DNA of 33,549 nucleotides, taken from an uncultured Blautia sp. Its GTDB lineage: Bacteria; Bacillota; Clostridia; Lachnospirales; Lachnospiraceae. The notes beneath the pieces were generated by a model. It made no database searches and was not told the origin of the DNA. It saw nothing but the letters and a program-made list of their open reading frames with translations. The stretch spans positions 1-33,549 of the forward strand of contig NZ_CAKROJ010000023.1 of the NCBI RefSeq assembly GCF_934372025.1. The letters are read 5' to 3'. This document shows positions 1-7,461 of this stretch, piece by piece (within the stretch, counting starts at the first letter, position 1; the number at the start of each line of letters is the position of its first letter). The translations under genes were made by a program, and so were the position numbers.

Positions 1-177
1 ATGCGATTATTCGGTAATGTTTTGGGAAGCTTTGTAGTAATGAAATTGCTTGAATTTATATGTCCGGCAATTCTTCCCTTACCATTCAGCCTGTACTTTG
101 ATTTCTTTGACGGATTCATCCAGGCGTATGTATTCGTATTCCTGACATCACTGTTTATCAAGGAAGCAATTGAATAA
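1..177 (+). CDS. atpB: F1Fo ATP synthase subunit a, C-terminal fragment
   Basis: This is the last 58 codons of the membrane subunit a, which forms the ion half-channels beside the c-ring. The gene begins outside the window, so the ATG at base 1 is an internal Met. The RLFGN motif at the very start carries the essential arginine that faces the c-ring carboxylate. The C-terminal helix contains the family's IQAY element and ends in KEAIE before a double TAA stop. The c-subunit gene follows after 60 bp, which is the standard order. The identity is secure from motif and context, although only about a quarter of the protein is visible. Confidence 0.93.
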   Translation: MRLFGNVLGSFVVMKLLEFICPAILPLPFSLYFDFFDGFIQAYVFVFLTSLFIKEAIE

Positions 178-237
178 TAAACAGTATATCTAATCAAAAA
201 TATCCATTATATTTTGTCTATCTAGGAGGAAAAAATT

Positions 238-462
238 ATGTCAACATTAGTAGCAATCGGAGCAGCAATCGCAGTTCTTACAGGTATCGGAGCTGGTATC
301 GGTATCGGTATCGCAACTTCCAAAGCAGTAGAAGCTATCGCAAGACAGCCTGAAGCAGAAAGCAAGATCAGTAAGAACCTTCTGTTAGGATGTGCTCTTG
401 CCGAGGCAACAGCTATCTATGGTTTCGTAATCGGTCTTCTGATCATCATCATGCTGGGCTAA
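238..462 (+). CDS. atpE: F1Fo ATP synthase subunit c
   Basis: This 74-residue proteolipid forms the rotating c-ring. It is a hairpin of two membrane helices joined by the conserved polar loop ARQPEA (about residues 35-40). The ion-binding carboxylate is Glu56 in the second helix, in the context AEATAIY. The first helix is rich in GxGxG repeats that allow tight packing. The positions that in sodium-type rings carry Gln (helix 1) and Ser (directly after the Glu) are Ile23 and Ala57 here, which favours proton coupling. The ATG has an AGGAGG site eight bases upstream. The gene lies between subunits a and b in the normal order. Confidence 0.97.
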   Translation: MSTLVAIGAAIAVLTGIGAGIGIGIATSKAVEAIARQPEAESKISKNLLLGCALAEATAIYGFVIGLLIIIMLG

Positions 463-504
463 TACTAATATGAAGTTAATCAGGAGAGAGGCAGGTGGAC
501 AACG

Positions 505-1005
505 GTGATAAAGATTGACATCAACCTTGTCTTTACGATCATCAACCTGTTGGTTCTGTATCTTTTGATGAAGAAGTTTTTATTTGGACCGATCATAAAT
601 GTGATGGATCAGAGAAAAGCTATGATCGACCAGCAGTTTGCAGATGCAAAGGAACGACAGGATAATGCCAGAGCACTTCAGGAACAGTATGAAGGTGCCC
701 TGAGATCCGCAAAAGAAGAATCCTACCAGATCATGGAGCAGGCAAGAAAAGAAGCCAAAGCTCAGGCAGACCATACCGTAGAAGAGACGACAGCAAAAGT
801 AGATGCCATGCTTGCAAAAGCACAGGAAGACATTCGTATGGAACGTGAGAATGCAATGCGTCAGATGAAAGGTGATGTTGCATCTCTTGCCATGGAAGCA
901 GCAGCCAAGATCATTGGTAAGAACAGTGGAGCAGATCAGGATTTATCCTTATATGATCAATTTTTAGAAGAAGCAGGTGATCCGGATGACAGCGACCGCT
1001 GTTAA
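505..1005 (+). CDS. atpF: F1Fo ATP synthase subunit b
   Basis: Subunit b is the peripheral stalk that holds F1 still against the turning rotor. The 166-residue product has one N-terminal membrane helix (about residues 7-28) followed by FGPI and a long charged helix rich in Ala, Glu, Gln and Lys, as expected for the dimeric stalk. The start is the GTG at 505, with an AGGTGG element about six bases upstream. No in-frame ATG precedes the membrane helix. The 3' end overlaps the delta gene by about 20 bp, so the two are probably translationally coupled. Confidence 0.95.
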   Translation: MIKIDINLVFTIINLLVLYLLMKKFLFGPIINVMDQRKAMIDQQFADAKERQDNARALQEQYEGALRSAKEESYQIMEQARKEAKAQADHTVEETTAKVDAMLAKAQEDIRMERENAMRQMKGDVASLAMEAAAKIIGKNSGADQDLSLYDQFLEEAGDPDDSDRC

Positions 1006-1489
1006 TTATGCAAAAACACTGTACGAGCTTTCTGTTTCAACAGAAGCCGTACAGACAACAAAAGAAATATTCCGTGAGGTTCCGGGACTTTCCGAAAGCC
1101 TTGAGAACCCACTGGTGCCTTTTGAAGAAAAGAGCAGAGTGATCGACAGAGTGATTCCGGATGAGATGAAGAATTTTATCAAGGTCACCTGTAAGCACAG
1201 AAACATAGCTCTTCTTGAAGAGATTTTTGAGGACTATGAAGAAATCTGCAGAAGAGAGAAAAAAGTCCTTCATGCGGTAATGCGTTATGTAACAAAGCCA
1301 AAGGATGAACAGCTCAAAGGCATCAAAGCATTTTTGTGCCGGGAATTTCAGGCTACAGATGCCGAAATAGAAATGATAGAAGACAAAAGTCTGATCGGAG
1401 GATTTATTCTTCTGGCAGACGGACGTGAATTTGACTGGAGTATGCGGGGACGTTATCGTATGCTTCAACAGAAACTGACCCGGAGGTGA
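986..1489 (+). CDS. atpH: F1Fo ATP synthase subunit delta
   Basis: Delta is the clamp that joins the peripheral stalk to the top of F1. The 167-residue protein begins TATAVNYAKTLYEL, a typical delta N-terminus, and ends with the family's C-terminal block, IGGFILLADGREFDWSMRG. I chose ATG 986 over the in-frame GTG at 977. The GTG lies inside AGGTGATC, which matches the anti-Shine-Dalgarno sequence and is well spaced for 986. The gene overlaps the end of subunit b, and its stop codon lies inside the ribosome binding site of alpha. Confidence 0.93.
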   Translation: MTATAVNYAKTLYELSVSTEAVQTTKEIFREVPGLSESLENPLVPFEEKSRVIDRVIPDEMKNFIKVTCKHRNIALLEEIFEDYEEICRREKKVLHAVMRYVTKPKDEQLKGIKAFLCREFQATDAEIEMIEDKSLIGGFILLADGREFDWSMRGRYRMLQQKLTRR

Positions 1490-1494
1490 ACACG

Positions 1495-3009
1495 TTGAGT
1501 GCAATCAACCCAGATGAGATTATTTCTATTCTGAAAGAAGAAATAGAAAATTATGATGAGATCAGCCAGAACCAGGAAGTGGGTACGGTTATTTCTGTAG
1601 GTGACGGAATTGCAACCGTTTACGGAATTGACCATGCCATGTATGGTGAGGTTGTAGTATTTGAAAACGGACTCAAGGGAATGGTTCAGGATATCCGTAC
1701 AAACAGCATGGGATGTATTCTGTTTGGTAAGGATACCGGAATCAGAGAGGGAACCAAAGTAACCCGCACCGGTAAACAGGCAGGTATTCCTGTAGGTAAT
1801 GGTTATGTAGGAAGAATCGTAAATGCCCTTGGTGCTCCGATAGATGGAAAAGGCGAGATCGAAGAAGAGGGCTATCGTCCGGTAGAGAATCCGGCACCTG
1901 GAATCATTGATCGTAAATCTGTAACAGTACCGTTGGAAACAGGTATTCTTTCACTGGATTCCATGTTCCCGATCGGTCGTGGACAGCGTGAGCTGATCAT
2001 CGGTGACAGACAGACCGGTAAGACTTCTCTCGCAATCGATACTATCCTGAACCAGAAGGGAAAGGATGTAATCTGTATTTATGTAGCAATCGGACAGAAA
2101 GCATCAACCGTTGCCAAGGTTGTATCAAACCTTGAAAAATATGGTGCAATGGAGTACACGACAGTATTTTCTTCGACAGCAAGTGATTGTGCTCCGCTTC
2201 AGTACATTGCTCCTTATGCAGGAACTGCACTTGCAGAGTTCTTCATGTATCAGGGAAAAGATGTGCTGATCGTATATGATGACCTTTCCAAACACGCAGT
2301 AGCATATCGTGCATTGTCTCTGTTACTGGAACGTTCTCCGGGACGTGAAGCATATCCTGGTGACGTATTCTATCTGCATTCCAGACTTCTGGAAAGATCC
2401 AGTCGTCTGAATGACAAAATGGGAGGTGGATCTATTACAGCTCTTCCGATCATTGAGACACAGGCAGGAGATGTTTCCGCTTACATTCCGACCAACGTAA
2501 TTTCTATTACTGATGGTCAGATCTTCCTGGAGAGCGACCTGTTCTTCTCAGGTATGAGACCGGCCGTAAACGTCGGACTTTCTGTATCACGAGTTGGTGG
2601 TGCAGCGCAGACAAAGGCAATGAAAAAAGCATCCGGAAGTGTCCGTATCGATCTTGCACAGTATCGTGAGATGGAGGTCTTCACTCAGTTCAGTTCAGAT
2701 CTGGATGATGCGACCAAAGCACAGCTGGCATATGGCGGATGTCTGATGGAACTTCTGAAACAGCCATTGTGTAATCCACTGAAGCTTCATGAGCAGGTTA
2801 TTACACTGTGGACAGCAACTCATAAGAAAATGGTTCATGTGGATAAGAAGCATGTAAAACAGTATCAGATGGATCTTCTGGCATATTTTGATAACGTTTA
2901 TCCTGAAATCGGTAAAGAAATCGAAGAAACCAAAGTACTCAGTGATGAGCTGGGAGAAAAGATCCTTCAGGTTGCGGATGAGTTCAAAGACCGCGCAGCT
3001 ACCAAATAA
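1495..3009 (+). CDS. atpA: F1Fo ATP synthase subunit alpha
   Basis: This is the regulatory nucleotide-binding subunit of the F1 head, about 504 residues long, the usual size. The P-loop GDRQTGKT is at residues 170-177. The Arg-finger region SVSRVGG follows the segment ending LFFSGMRPAVNVGLSVSR. The N-terminal helix (INPDEIISILKEEI) contacts delta. The start is TTG 1495, with GGAGGTGA five bases upstream. The earlier in-frame GTG at 1486 lies within that Shine-Dalgarno sequence and would leave the mRNA site inside the coding region. The TTG start may lower initiation slightly relative to the other subunits. Confidence 0.97.
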   Translation: MSAINPDEIISILKEEIENYDEISQNQEVGTVISVGDGIATVYGIDHAMYGEVVVFENGLKGMVQDIRTNSMGCILFGKDTGIREGTKVTRTGKQAGIPVGNGYVGRIVNALGAPIDGKGEIEEEGYRPVENPAPGIIDRKSVTVPLETGILSLDSMFPIGRGQRELIIGDRQTGKTSLAIDTILNQKGKDVICIYVAIGQKASTVAKVVSNLEKYGAMEYTTVFSSTASDCAPLQYIAPYAGTALAEFFMYQGKDVLIVYDDLSKHAVAYRALSLLLERSPGREAYPGDVFYLHSRLLERSSRLNDKMGGGSITALPIIETQAGDVSAYIPTNVISITDGQIFLESDLFFSGMRPAVNVGLSVSRVGGAAQTKAMKKASGSVRIDLAQYREMEVFTQFSSDLDDATKAQLAYGGCLMELLKQPLCNPLKLHEQVITLWTATHKKMVHVDKKHVKQYQMDLLAYFDNVYPEIGKEIEETKVLSDELGEKILQVADEFKDRAATK

Positions 3010-3076
3010 TAATGTGTAAAGTGCAGTCACTGAAGCATGGGTGAGCATGTATGACAGTGACCAGCAGGAGGAATTT

Positions 3077-3967
3077 ATGGCAAATGCAAGAGAAATAAAA
3101 AGCAGGATTAGCAGTGTCCAGGACACGATGAAGATTACCAATGCCATGTATATGATTTCCTCTTCCAAAATGAAAAAAGCCAAAAAGATATTGTCGGATA
3201 CAGAACCGTATTTCTACAACATGCAGAATGCGATTGCACGTATCCTCCGCCATATCCCGGATATTCAGCATCCCTTCTTCAGTATCCGTCACCTGATTCC
3301 GCAGGAAGAGCGTAAGATTGCAACAATCGTTGTAACCGGTGACAAGGGAATGGCAGGTGCTTACAATCATAACATTACCAAGATGACAGAAGAGTTCATG
3401 GCAAAAACCCCTGGCCATCACAAACTTTATGTCCTTGGTGTTGTGGGCAGACAGTACTTCAGCAAAAAAAATGTGGATATGGATGGAAGCTTCCGTTATA
3501 CCGTACAGAAGCCGACCATGCACAGGGCAAGAATGATCAGTGAGGAAGTTATAAGAAGCTTTCTGGAAAGAGAAGTGGACGAGGTGCATATCATCTATAC
3601 ACAGATGCAGAATGCAGTTGTGATGGAACCGGTAAATATGCAGCTTCTTCCTTTAAAAAAGACCAGCTTTTCACCGCTTGGAATGCCAATAGAGGTTCAT
3701 CAGGAAGAAATAGAAATGTTTCCTTCCGCAGATGGCGTACTGGATATTATGATTCCGAATTACCTGACCGGTGTGATCTATGGATGTCTGGTTGAAGCAT
3801 ATGCCAGTGAGAACAATGCCAGAATGACAGCCATGCAGGCATCAACAGACAGTGCAAAGAAAATGCTTCAGGATCTGTCGATTCAGTATAACCGGGCACG
3901 TCAGGCTGCAATCACACAGGAGATCACAGAGGTCTGCAGTGGTGCTAAGGCTCAGAAAAGGAAGTGA
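3077..3967 (+). CDS. atpG: F1Fo ATP synthase subunit gamma
   Basis: Gamma is the central rotor shaft that couples c-ring rotation to catalysis. The 296-residue protein starts ANAREIKSRISSVQDTMKITNAM, matching the conserved N-terminal helix. It ends in the conserved C-terminal helix ending RARQAAITQEITEVCSGA. An in-frame GTG at 3041 would add 12 unrelated residues. ATG 3077 has AGGAGGAA just upstream and gives the canonical N-terminus. The gene sits between alpha and beta as usual, after a 67-bp gap, the longest from alpha to epsilon. Confidence 0.96.
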   Translation: MANAREIKSRISSVQDTMKITNAMYMISSSKMKKAKKILSDTEPYFYNMQNAIARILRHIPDIQHPFFSIRHLIPQEERKIATIVVTGDKGMAGAYNHNITKMTEEFMAKTPGHHKLYVLGVVGRQYFSKKNVDMDGSFRYTVQKPTMHRARMISEEVIRSFLEREVDEVHIIYTQMQNAVVMEPVNMQLLPLKKTSFSPLGMPIEVHQEEIEMFPSADGVLDIMIPNYLTGVIYGCLVEAYASENNARMTAMQASTDSAKKMLQDLSIQYNRARQAAITQEITEVCSGAKAQKRK

Positions 3968-3972
3968 CGAGG

Positions 3973-5364
3973 ATGAGTAAAGGTAAGATCGTACAGGTCA
4001 TGGGACCTGTTGTAGACGTTGTTTTTGAAGATGGAGATCTGCCGGATATCAAGGACGCTCTTGAAGTCGAAAACAACGGTAAGAAATGTGTTATGGAAGT
4101 TTCTCAGCACCTTGGAAATGATGTGGTTCGATGCATCATGCTGAGTGCCAGTGAGGGACTTCAGAGAGATAGAGAAGTAGTTGCTACAGGAAGCGGAATC
4201 AAAGTTCCTGTAGGTGACTGTACTCTGGGAAGACTGTTTAATGTTCTCGGAGAGACAGTAGATGGTGGAGAATCTCTGGATGATGCAGAGCATTGGGTAA
4301 TTCACAGAGATCCGCCGAGCTTTGAAGAACAGAAACCGGCAGTTGAGATCCTGGAAACAGGAATCAAAGTTATCGATCTTCTGGCACCATATGCCAAAGG
4401 TGGTAAGATCGGTCTGTTCGGCGGAGCTGGTGTAGGTAAGACAGTTCTGATTCAGGAGCTGATCCAGAATATCGCAACAGAACATGGTGGATATTCTATT
4501 TTCACAGGTGTTGGTGAACGTTCCCGTGAAGGTAATGACCTTTGGAGCGAAATGAAAGAATCCGGTGTACTTAAGAAAACAGCCTTAGTGTTCGGACAGA
4601 TGAACGAGCCACCGGGATCCCGTATGCGTGTTGCGGAAACAGGTCTTACTATGGCTGAATATTTCCGTGATACAGAGCATAGAGATGTTCTTCTTTTCAT
4701 TGATAACATCTTCCGTTTTGTACAGGCAGGTTCAGAGGTATCTGCACTTCTTGGACGTATGCCATCCGCAGTAGGTTATCAGCCTACTCTGGCAACAGAA
4801 ATGGGTGAATTGCAGGAGCGTATCGCATCTACAACATCCGGATCTGTTACATCTGTACAGGCAGTTTATGTACCGGCCGATGACCTGACTGACCCGGCTC
4901 CGGCAACGACATTTGCACATCTGGATGCAACGACTGTTCTTTCCAGAAAAATTGTTGAACAGGGTATTTACCCGGCAGTTGACCCACTGGAATCCACATC
5001 TCGTATTCTGGAAGCTGATGTTGTAGGTGAAGAGCATTATGAAGTAGCACGCCGTGTGCAGGAGGTTCTTCAGAAGTACAAAGAACTGCAGGATATCATT
5101 GCAATTCTTGGTATGGAAGAGCTCTCTGATGAGGATAAAAATACGGTATTCCGTGCAAGAAAGATTCAGAAATTCCTGTCTCAGCCATTCCATGTAGCTG
5201 AGAACTTCACAGGTATTCCTGGAAAATATGTTCCACTTAAAGAAACAATCCGTGGATTCAAGATGATCATCGATGGTGAGATGGATGAGTATCCGGAAAA
5301 TGCATTCTTTAATGTAGGAACCATAGACGAAGTAATTGAAAAAGCAAAAACTCTGGAACAGTAA
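3973..5364 (+). CDS. atpD: F1Fo ATP synthase subunit beta
   Basis: Beta is the catalytic subunit, which makes ATP at three sites in F1. The 463-residue protein has the P-loop GGAGVGKT at 150-157. The catalytic glutamate motif is GERSREGNDL at 181-190, with Ser where most homologues have Thr. The Walker B strand is LLFIDNIFRF, and the segment beginning SALLGRMPSAVGYQPTLA is conserved. I chose ATG 3973 because AAGGAAGTG is well placed upstream. The in-frame GTG at 3964 is part of that site. The gene follows gamma by five bases, and epsilon follows after 12. Confidence 0.97.
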   Translation: MSKGKIVQVMGPVVDVVFEDGDLPDIKDALEVENNGKKCVMEVSQHLGNDVVRCIMLSASEGLQRDREVVATGSGIKVPVGDCTLGRLFNVLGETVDGGESLDDAEHWVIHRDPPSFEEQKPAVEILETGIKVIDLLAPYAKGGKIGLFGGAGVGKTVLIQELIQNIATEHGGYSIFTGVGERSREGNDLWSEMKESGVLKKTALVFGQMNEPPGSRMRVAETGLTMAEYFRDTEHRDVLLFIDNIFRFVQAGSEVSALLGRMPSAVGYQPTLATEMGELQERIASTTSGSVTSVQAVYVPADDLTDPAPATTFAHLDATTVLSRKIVEQGIYPAVDPLESTSRILEADVVGEEHYEVARRVQEVLQKYKELQDIIAILGMEELSDEDKNTVFRARKIQKFLSQPFHVAENFTGIPGKYVPLKETIRGFKMIIDGEMDEYPENAFFNVGTIDEVIEKAKTLEQ

Positions 5365-5376
5365 GGAGTGAGGCTT

Positions 5377-5787
5377 ATGCAGAATACATTCGGTCTTGAA
5401 ATATACGCTGCAAACAGACAGTTTTTTGCAGGACGTGCCCATTCTCTGATCATTCCGGCTGAAGATGGACAGAAAGAGTTTCTTGCTCATCATGCCAACA
5501 TGATCTGTGCAATCGTCCCGGGAGAACTGAAATTCGAAGATGCTGAAGGAAACTGGGAGACAGTAGCGGTAAGTGCAGGATTTGTAGAGATGATCAATAA
5601 TCGTGCCAAGTTGTTCTGTCTGACGGTTGAACGCCCGGAGGAGATTGATATCCGAAGAGCTGAGGAAGCCCGTGATCGTGCCGAAGAGCAGCTTCGTCAG
5701 AAGCAGAGTATCGTAGAATATCACAGAAGTCAGGCTGCGCTTGCAAGAGCTATGACACGACTTCGTGTAACAAAGGACATAAAATGA
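5377..5787 (+). CDS. atpC: F1Fo ATP synthase subunit epsilon
   Basis: Epsilon binds the foot of gamma and can inhibit ATP hydrolysis. The 136-residue protein has the N-terminal beta-sandwich (about residues 1-85, including FGLEIYAANRQFFAG and the VSAGFVEM segment). A charged C-terminal helical hairpin rich in Arg, Glu and Ala follows. I chose ATG 5377, eight bases after AAGGAG. The GTG at 5368 overlaps the ribosome binding site. This is the last gene of the operon and is followed by a strong terminator. Confidence 0.95.
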   Translation: MQNTFGLEIYAANRQFFAGRAHSLIIPAEDGQKEFLAHHANMICAIVPGELKFEDAEGNWETVAVSAGFVEMINNRAKLFCLTVERPEEIDIRRAEEARDRAEEQLRQKQSIVEYHRSQAALARAMTRLRVTKDIK

Positions 5788-5792
5788 TTAAG

Positions 5793-5828
5793 AAAGAGAA
5801 TTGCTATTATATAGTGATTCTCTTTTTT
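5793..5828 (+). terminator. Rho-independent terminator of the atp operon
   Basis: A 15-bp inverted repeat (5793-5807 with 5811-5825, including two G-T pairs) closes on a three-base TAT loop. A run of T residues reaches 5828. It lies directly after the epsilon stop codon. Confidence 0.9.
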
Positions 5829-5864
5829 GACGAAAAAGTGTTCACATATACCGCAGTATGTTAA

Positions 5865-5893
5865 TTGTAAAGAAAATTCAGTTATGTTATACT
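5865..5893 (+). promoter_or_regulatory. Sigma-A type promoter of the LacI-family gene
   Basis: The -35 is TTGTAA at 5865-5870 and the -10 is TATACT at 5888-5893. The spacer is exactly 17 bp, and TGT just before the -10 gives an extended -10 element. The promoter lies between the atp terminator and the regulator gene, so the regulator has its own transcription start. Confidence 0.7.
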
Positions 5894-6039
5894 TTTCATA
5901 CGCAAAATTATAAAAACAGAACGCATCATAATGTATTTTCAACCGTGCGAAGGGAAAATTTTTCAAGTGATGCAGGTATTGCTGTGAGAGACAGGAATAT
6001 CAGGTATTAGTAATAGCAGTATGAAAGGTTAAGTAAAGA

Positions 6040-7041
6040 ATGGCAAGTATGAAAGATGTGGCACAGAGAGCCGGAGTAGGTATCGGTACTGTGTCGAGAG
6101 TTATCAATGACAGTGGATATGTATCTGCTGATACACGTAAAAAGATTGAACAGGCAATCGAAGAACTGGGATATACACCAAATGAACTGGCAAGAAACCT
6201 TTTTCGTAATCGGACAGGAATTATTGGTGTACTTGTTCCGGATCTGGATCACCCTTTTTTCTCCGCGTTCGCACGGGAAACAGAGGTTTCGCTTTATAAA
6301 CTGGGATACAAAACAATGATCTGTAATACGGTCGGAAGCAGTAATCGAGAGCGTGATTATCTGAATATGCTGGATCGTAATATGGTAGATGGGATTATTA
6401 CCGGTGCACATACACTCCATAAAACTGAATATGCGAACAGAAAGCATACAATAGTTGCTCTGGATCAGGATTTCGGACCGGAAATTCCTATAATTGGTTC
6501 AGATCATCTGTATGGAGGAAGAGTCGCAGCCGAGATCATGATCAAAAACGGATGTAAGCGGATCGTACAAATAACAGGTATCGCACCGAACGTAGCTGCC
6601 AATGACAGACATACAGTATTTGAAGAGTCATTGAAAGCACATGGAATAGAAGTCTTGAATATCGAGATGGAATGGAATAAATTTGACCATCAGTCCTACT
6701 GGGACGCTGCGAAGGAAGCAATAGAAAAATATCCGGATGCTGATGGTGTGTTTGCGGCAGATCAGCCTGCACTGTGTTATATGCATCTTGCAATGCAGGC
6801 AGGAAAAAGAGTACCGGAAGACCTGAAAGTGATCACTTATGATGGAATGGATGTCAGCAGGATCTGTTATCCGGAAGTGACAGCAATCTGTCAGAACGTT
6901 AAATTTCTGGCAGAATCTTGTGCAAGAACAGTACTGAACTTGATTGAAGGAAAGGAACGCGTTCCACACAGACAGATTTTATCGGTGAAATTGCAGCAGG
7001 GACAGAGTACATATCCCGTAGAAATCACCGGAGAAATATAG
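6040..7041 (+). CDS. LacI-family transcriptional regulator of the fructoside locus
   Basis: This 333-residue repressor-type protein has an N-terminal helix-turn-helix and hinge (about residues 4-55, MKDVAQRAGVGIGTVSRVIN). A periplasmic-binding-protein-like sensor domain follows, beginning TGIIGVLVPDLDHPFFSAFA. The length matches the family. It is encoded alone, with its own promoter and terminator, just upstream of a sugar ABC cassette and GH32 gene on the same strand. The obvious role is therefore sugar-responsive repression of that cassette. The probable ligand is a fructoside or a phosphorylated derivative, but this is inferred only from the neighbours. The sequence near codons 305-309 contains a perfect 12-bp palindrome (6954-6965) matching the operator-like sites downstream. 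The family is certain; the effector is not. Confidence 0.93.
   Translation: MASMKDVAQRAGVGIGTVSRVINDSGYVSADTRKKIEQAIEELGYTPNELARNLFRNRTGIIGVLVPDLDHPFFSAFARETEVSLYKLGYKTMICNTVGSSNRERDYLNMLDRNMVDGIITGAHTLHKTEYANRKHTIVALDQDFGPEIPIIGSDHLYGGRVAAEIMIKNGCKRIVQITGIAPNVAANDRHTVFEESLKAHGIEVLNIEMEWNKFDHQSYWDAAKEAIEKYPDADGVFAADQPALCYMHLAMQAGKRVPEDLKVITYDGMDVSRICYPEVTAICQNVKFLAESCARTVLNLIEGKERVPHRQILSVKLQQGQSTYPVEITGEI
6954..6965. promoter_or_regulatory. Operator-like palindrome inside the LacI-family gene
   Basis: GGAACGCGTTCC is a perfect 12-bp inverted repeat inside the coding sequence. Eleven of its bases recur in the palindrome at 7388-7401, in the 5' leader of the sugar-binding protein gene. It is a candidate auxiliary operator. 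The sequence encodes Glu-Arg-Val-Pro, a common motif at this place in the family, so chance is not excluded. Confidence 0.4.
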
Positions 7042-7117
7042 AAAATAAAACAAAATATACGAATAACGATTTAATTACACATAAAATAATTAGTAATACA
7101 CAAAATAGTCAGACAAT

Positions 7118-7160
7118 AATAAAGCGAGTAAGGGCAGAAAATGTTTTTACTCGCTTTATT
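7118..7160. terminator. Terminator after the LacI-family gene
   Basis: A perfect 14-bp inverted repeat (7118-7131 with 7147-7160) encloses a 15-base loop. The T-tract on the plus strand is short. It lies 76 bp after the regulator stop and separates it from the transporter promoter. Confidence 0.75.
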
Positions 7161-7285
7161 CTATTATACAGAGACTTTGTTAAAAGTATAACTTATATCC
7201 ATGTGCATAATGTACAAAAAAGAAGATGATAAATTATAAAAATGCACGGAAATGTGTTTTGAGCGTACTTTTTGCTGAAAATGAG

Positions 7286-7314
7286 TTGACAAATTCGTTG
7301 TATCGAAGTATTAT
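7286..7314 (+). promoter_or_regulatory. Promoter of the fructoside ABC/GH32 operon
   Basis: A perfect -35 TTGACA (7286-7291) is 17 bp from TATTAT (7309-7314). Transcription would start near 7321 and give a leader of about 140 bases. The 7042-7461 intergenic stretch thus holds a terminator, this promoter and two operator-like palindromes. A strong promoter with operator-like sites in the transcribed leader is typical of LacI-type repression. Confidence 0.75.
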
Positions 7315-7326
7315 AAAACCACGATA

Positions 7327-7340
7327 TGGAACGGATTCCA
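7327..7340. promoter_or_regulatory. Operator-like palindrome O1 for the LacI-family regulator
   Basis: TGGAACGGATTCCA has five-base arms (TGGAA/TTCCA) around a CGGA centre. It starts about seven bases past the predicted transcription start, so a bound repressor would block initiation or early elongation. It shares TGGAACG with the site at 7388. Confidence 0.6.
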
Positions 7341-7387
7341 CAAAGAACACGAAGTAACGGACTTGAAATTATTTTTTTTGAAGAACA

Positions 7388-7401
7388 TGGAACGCGTTCT
7401 A
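7388..7401. promoter_or_regulatory. Operator-like palindrome O2 for the LacI-family regulator
   Basis: TGGAACGCGTTCTA contains the perfect ten-base palindrome GAACGCGTTC. Its centre is 61 bp from that of O1, close to six helical turns, which would allow cooperative binding or looping. It lies in the untranslated leader, 60 bp before the start codon. Confidence 0.6.
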
Positions 7402-7461
7402 CAATATTTCCTTTTCGCGCGGTGGAAATAGAGCTTAAAGCTTAAAAGGAGGATAATTAAA

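Noticed and set aside
4732..5724. Long open frame on the minus strand opposite ATP synthase beta/epsilon (330 codons)
   Set aside because: It is fully antisense to two certain genes and rich in Cys, Phe and Ser with no family motif. It is a shadow of the codon bias of the real genes.
7327..7340. CcpA-type cre site
   Set aside because: The symmetric TGGAA/TTCCA arms do not have the CG centre at the right place for the cre consensus. The related palindromes nearby fit the local LacI-family regulator better.
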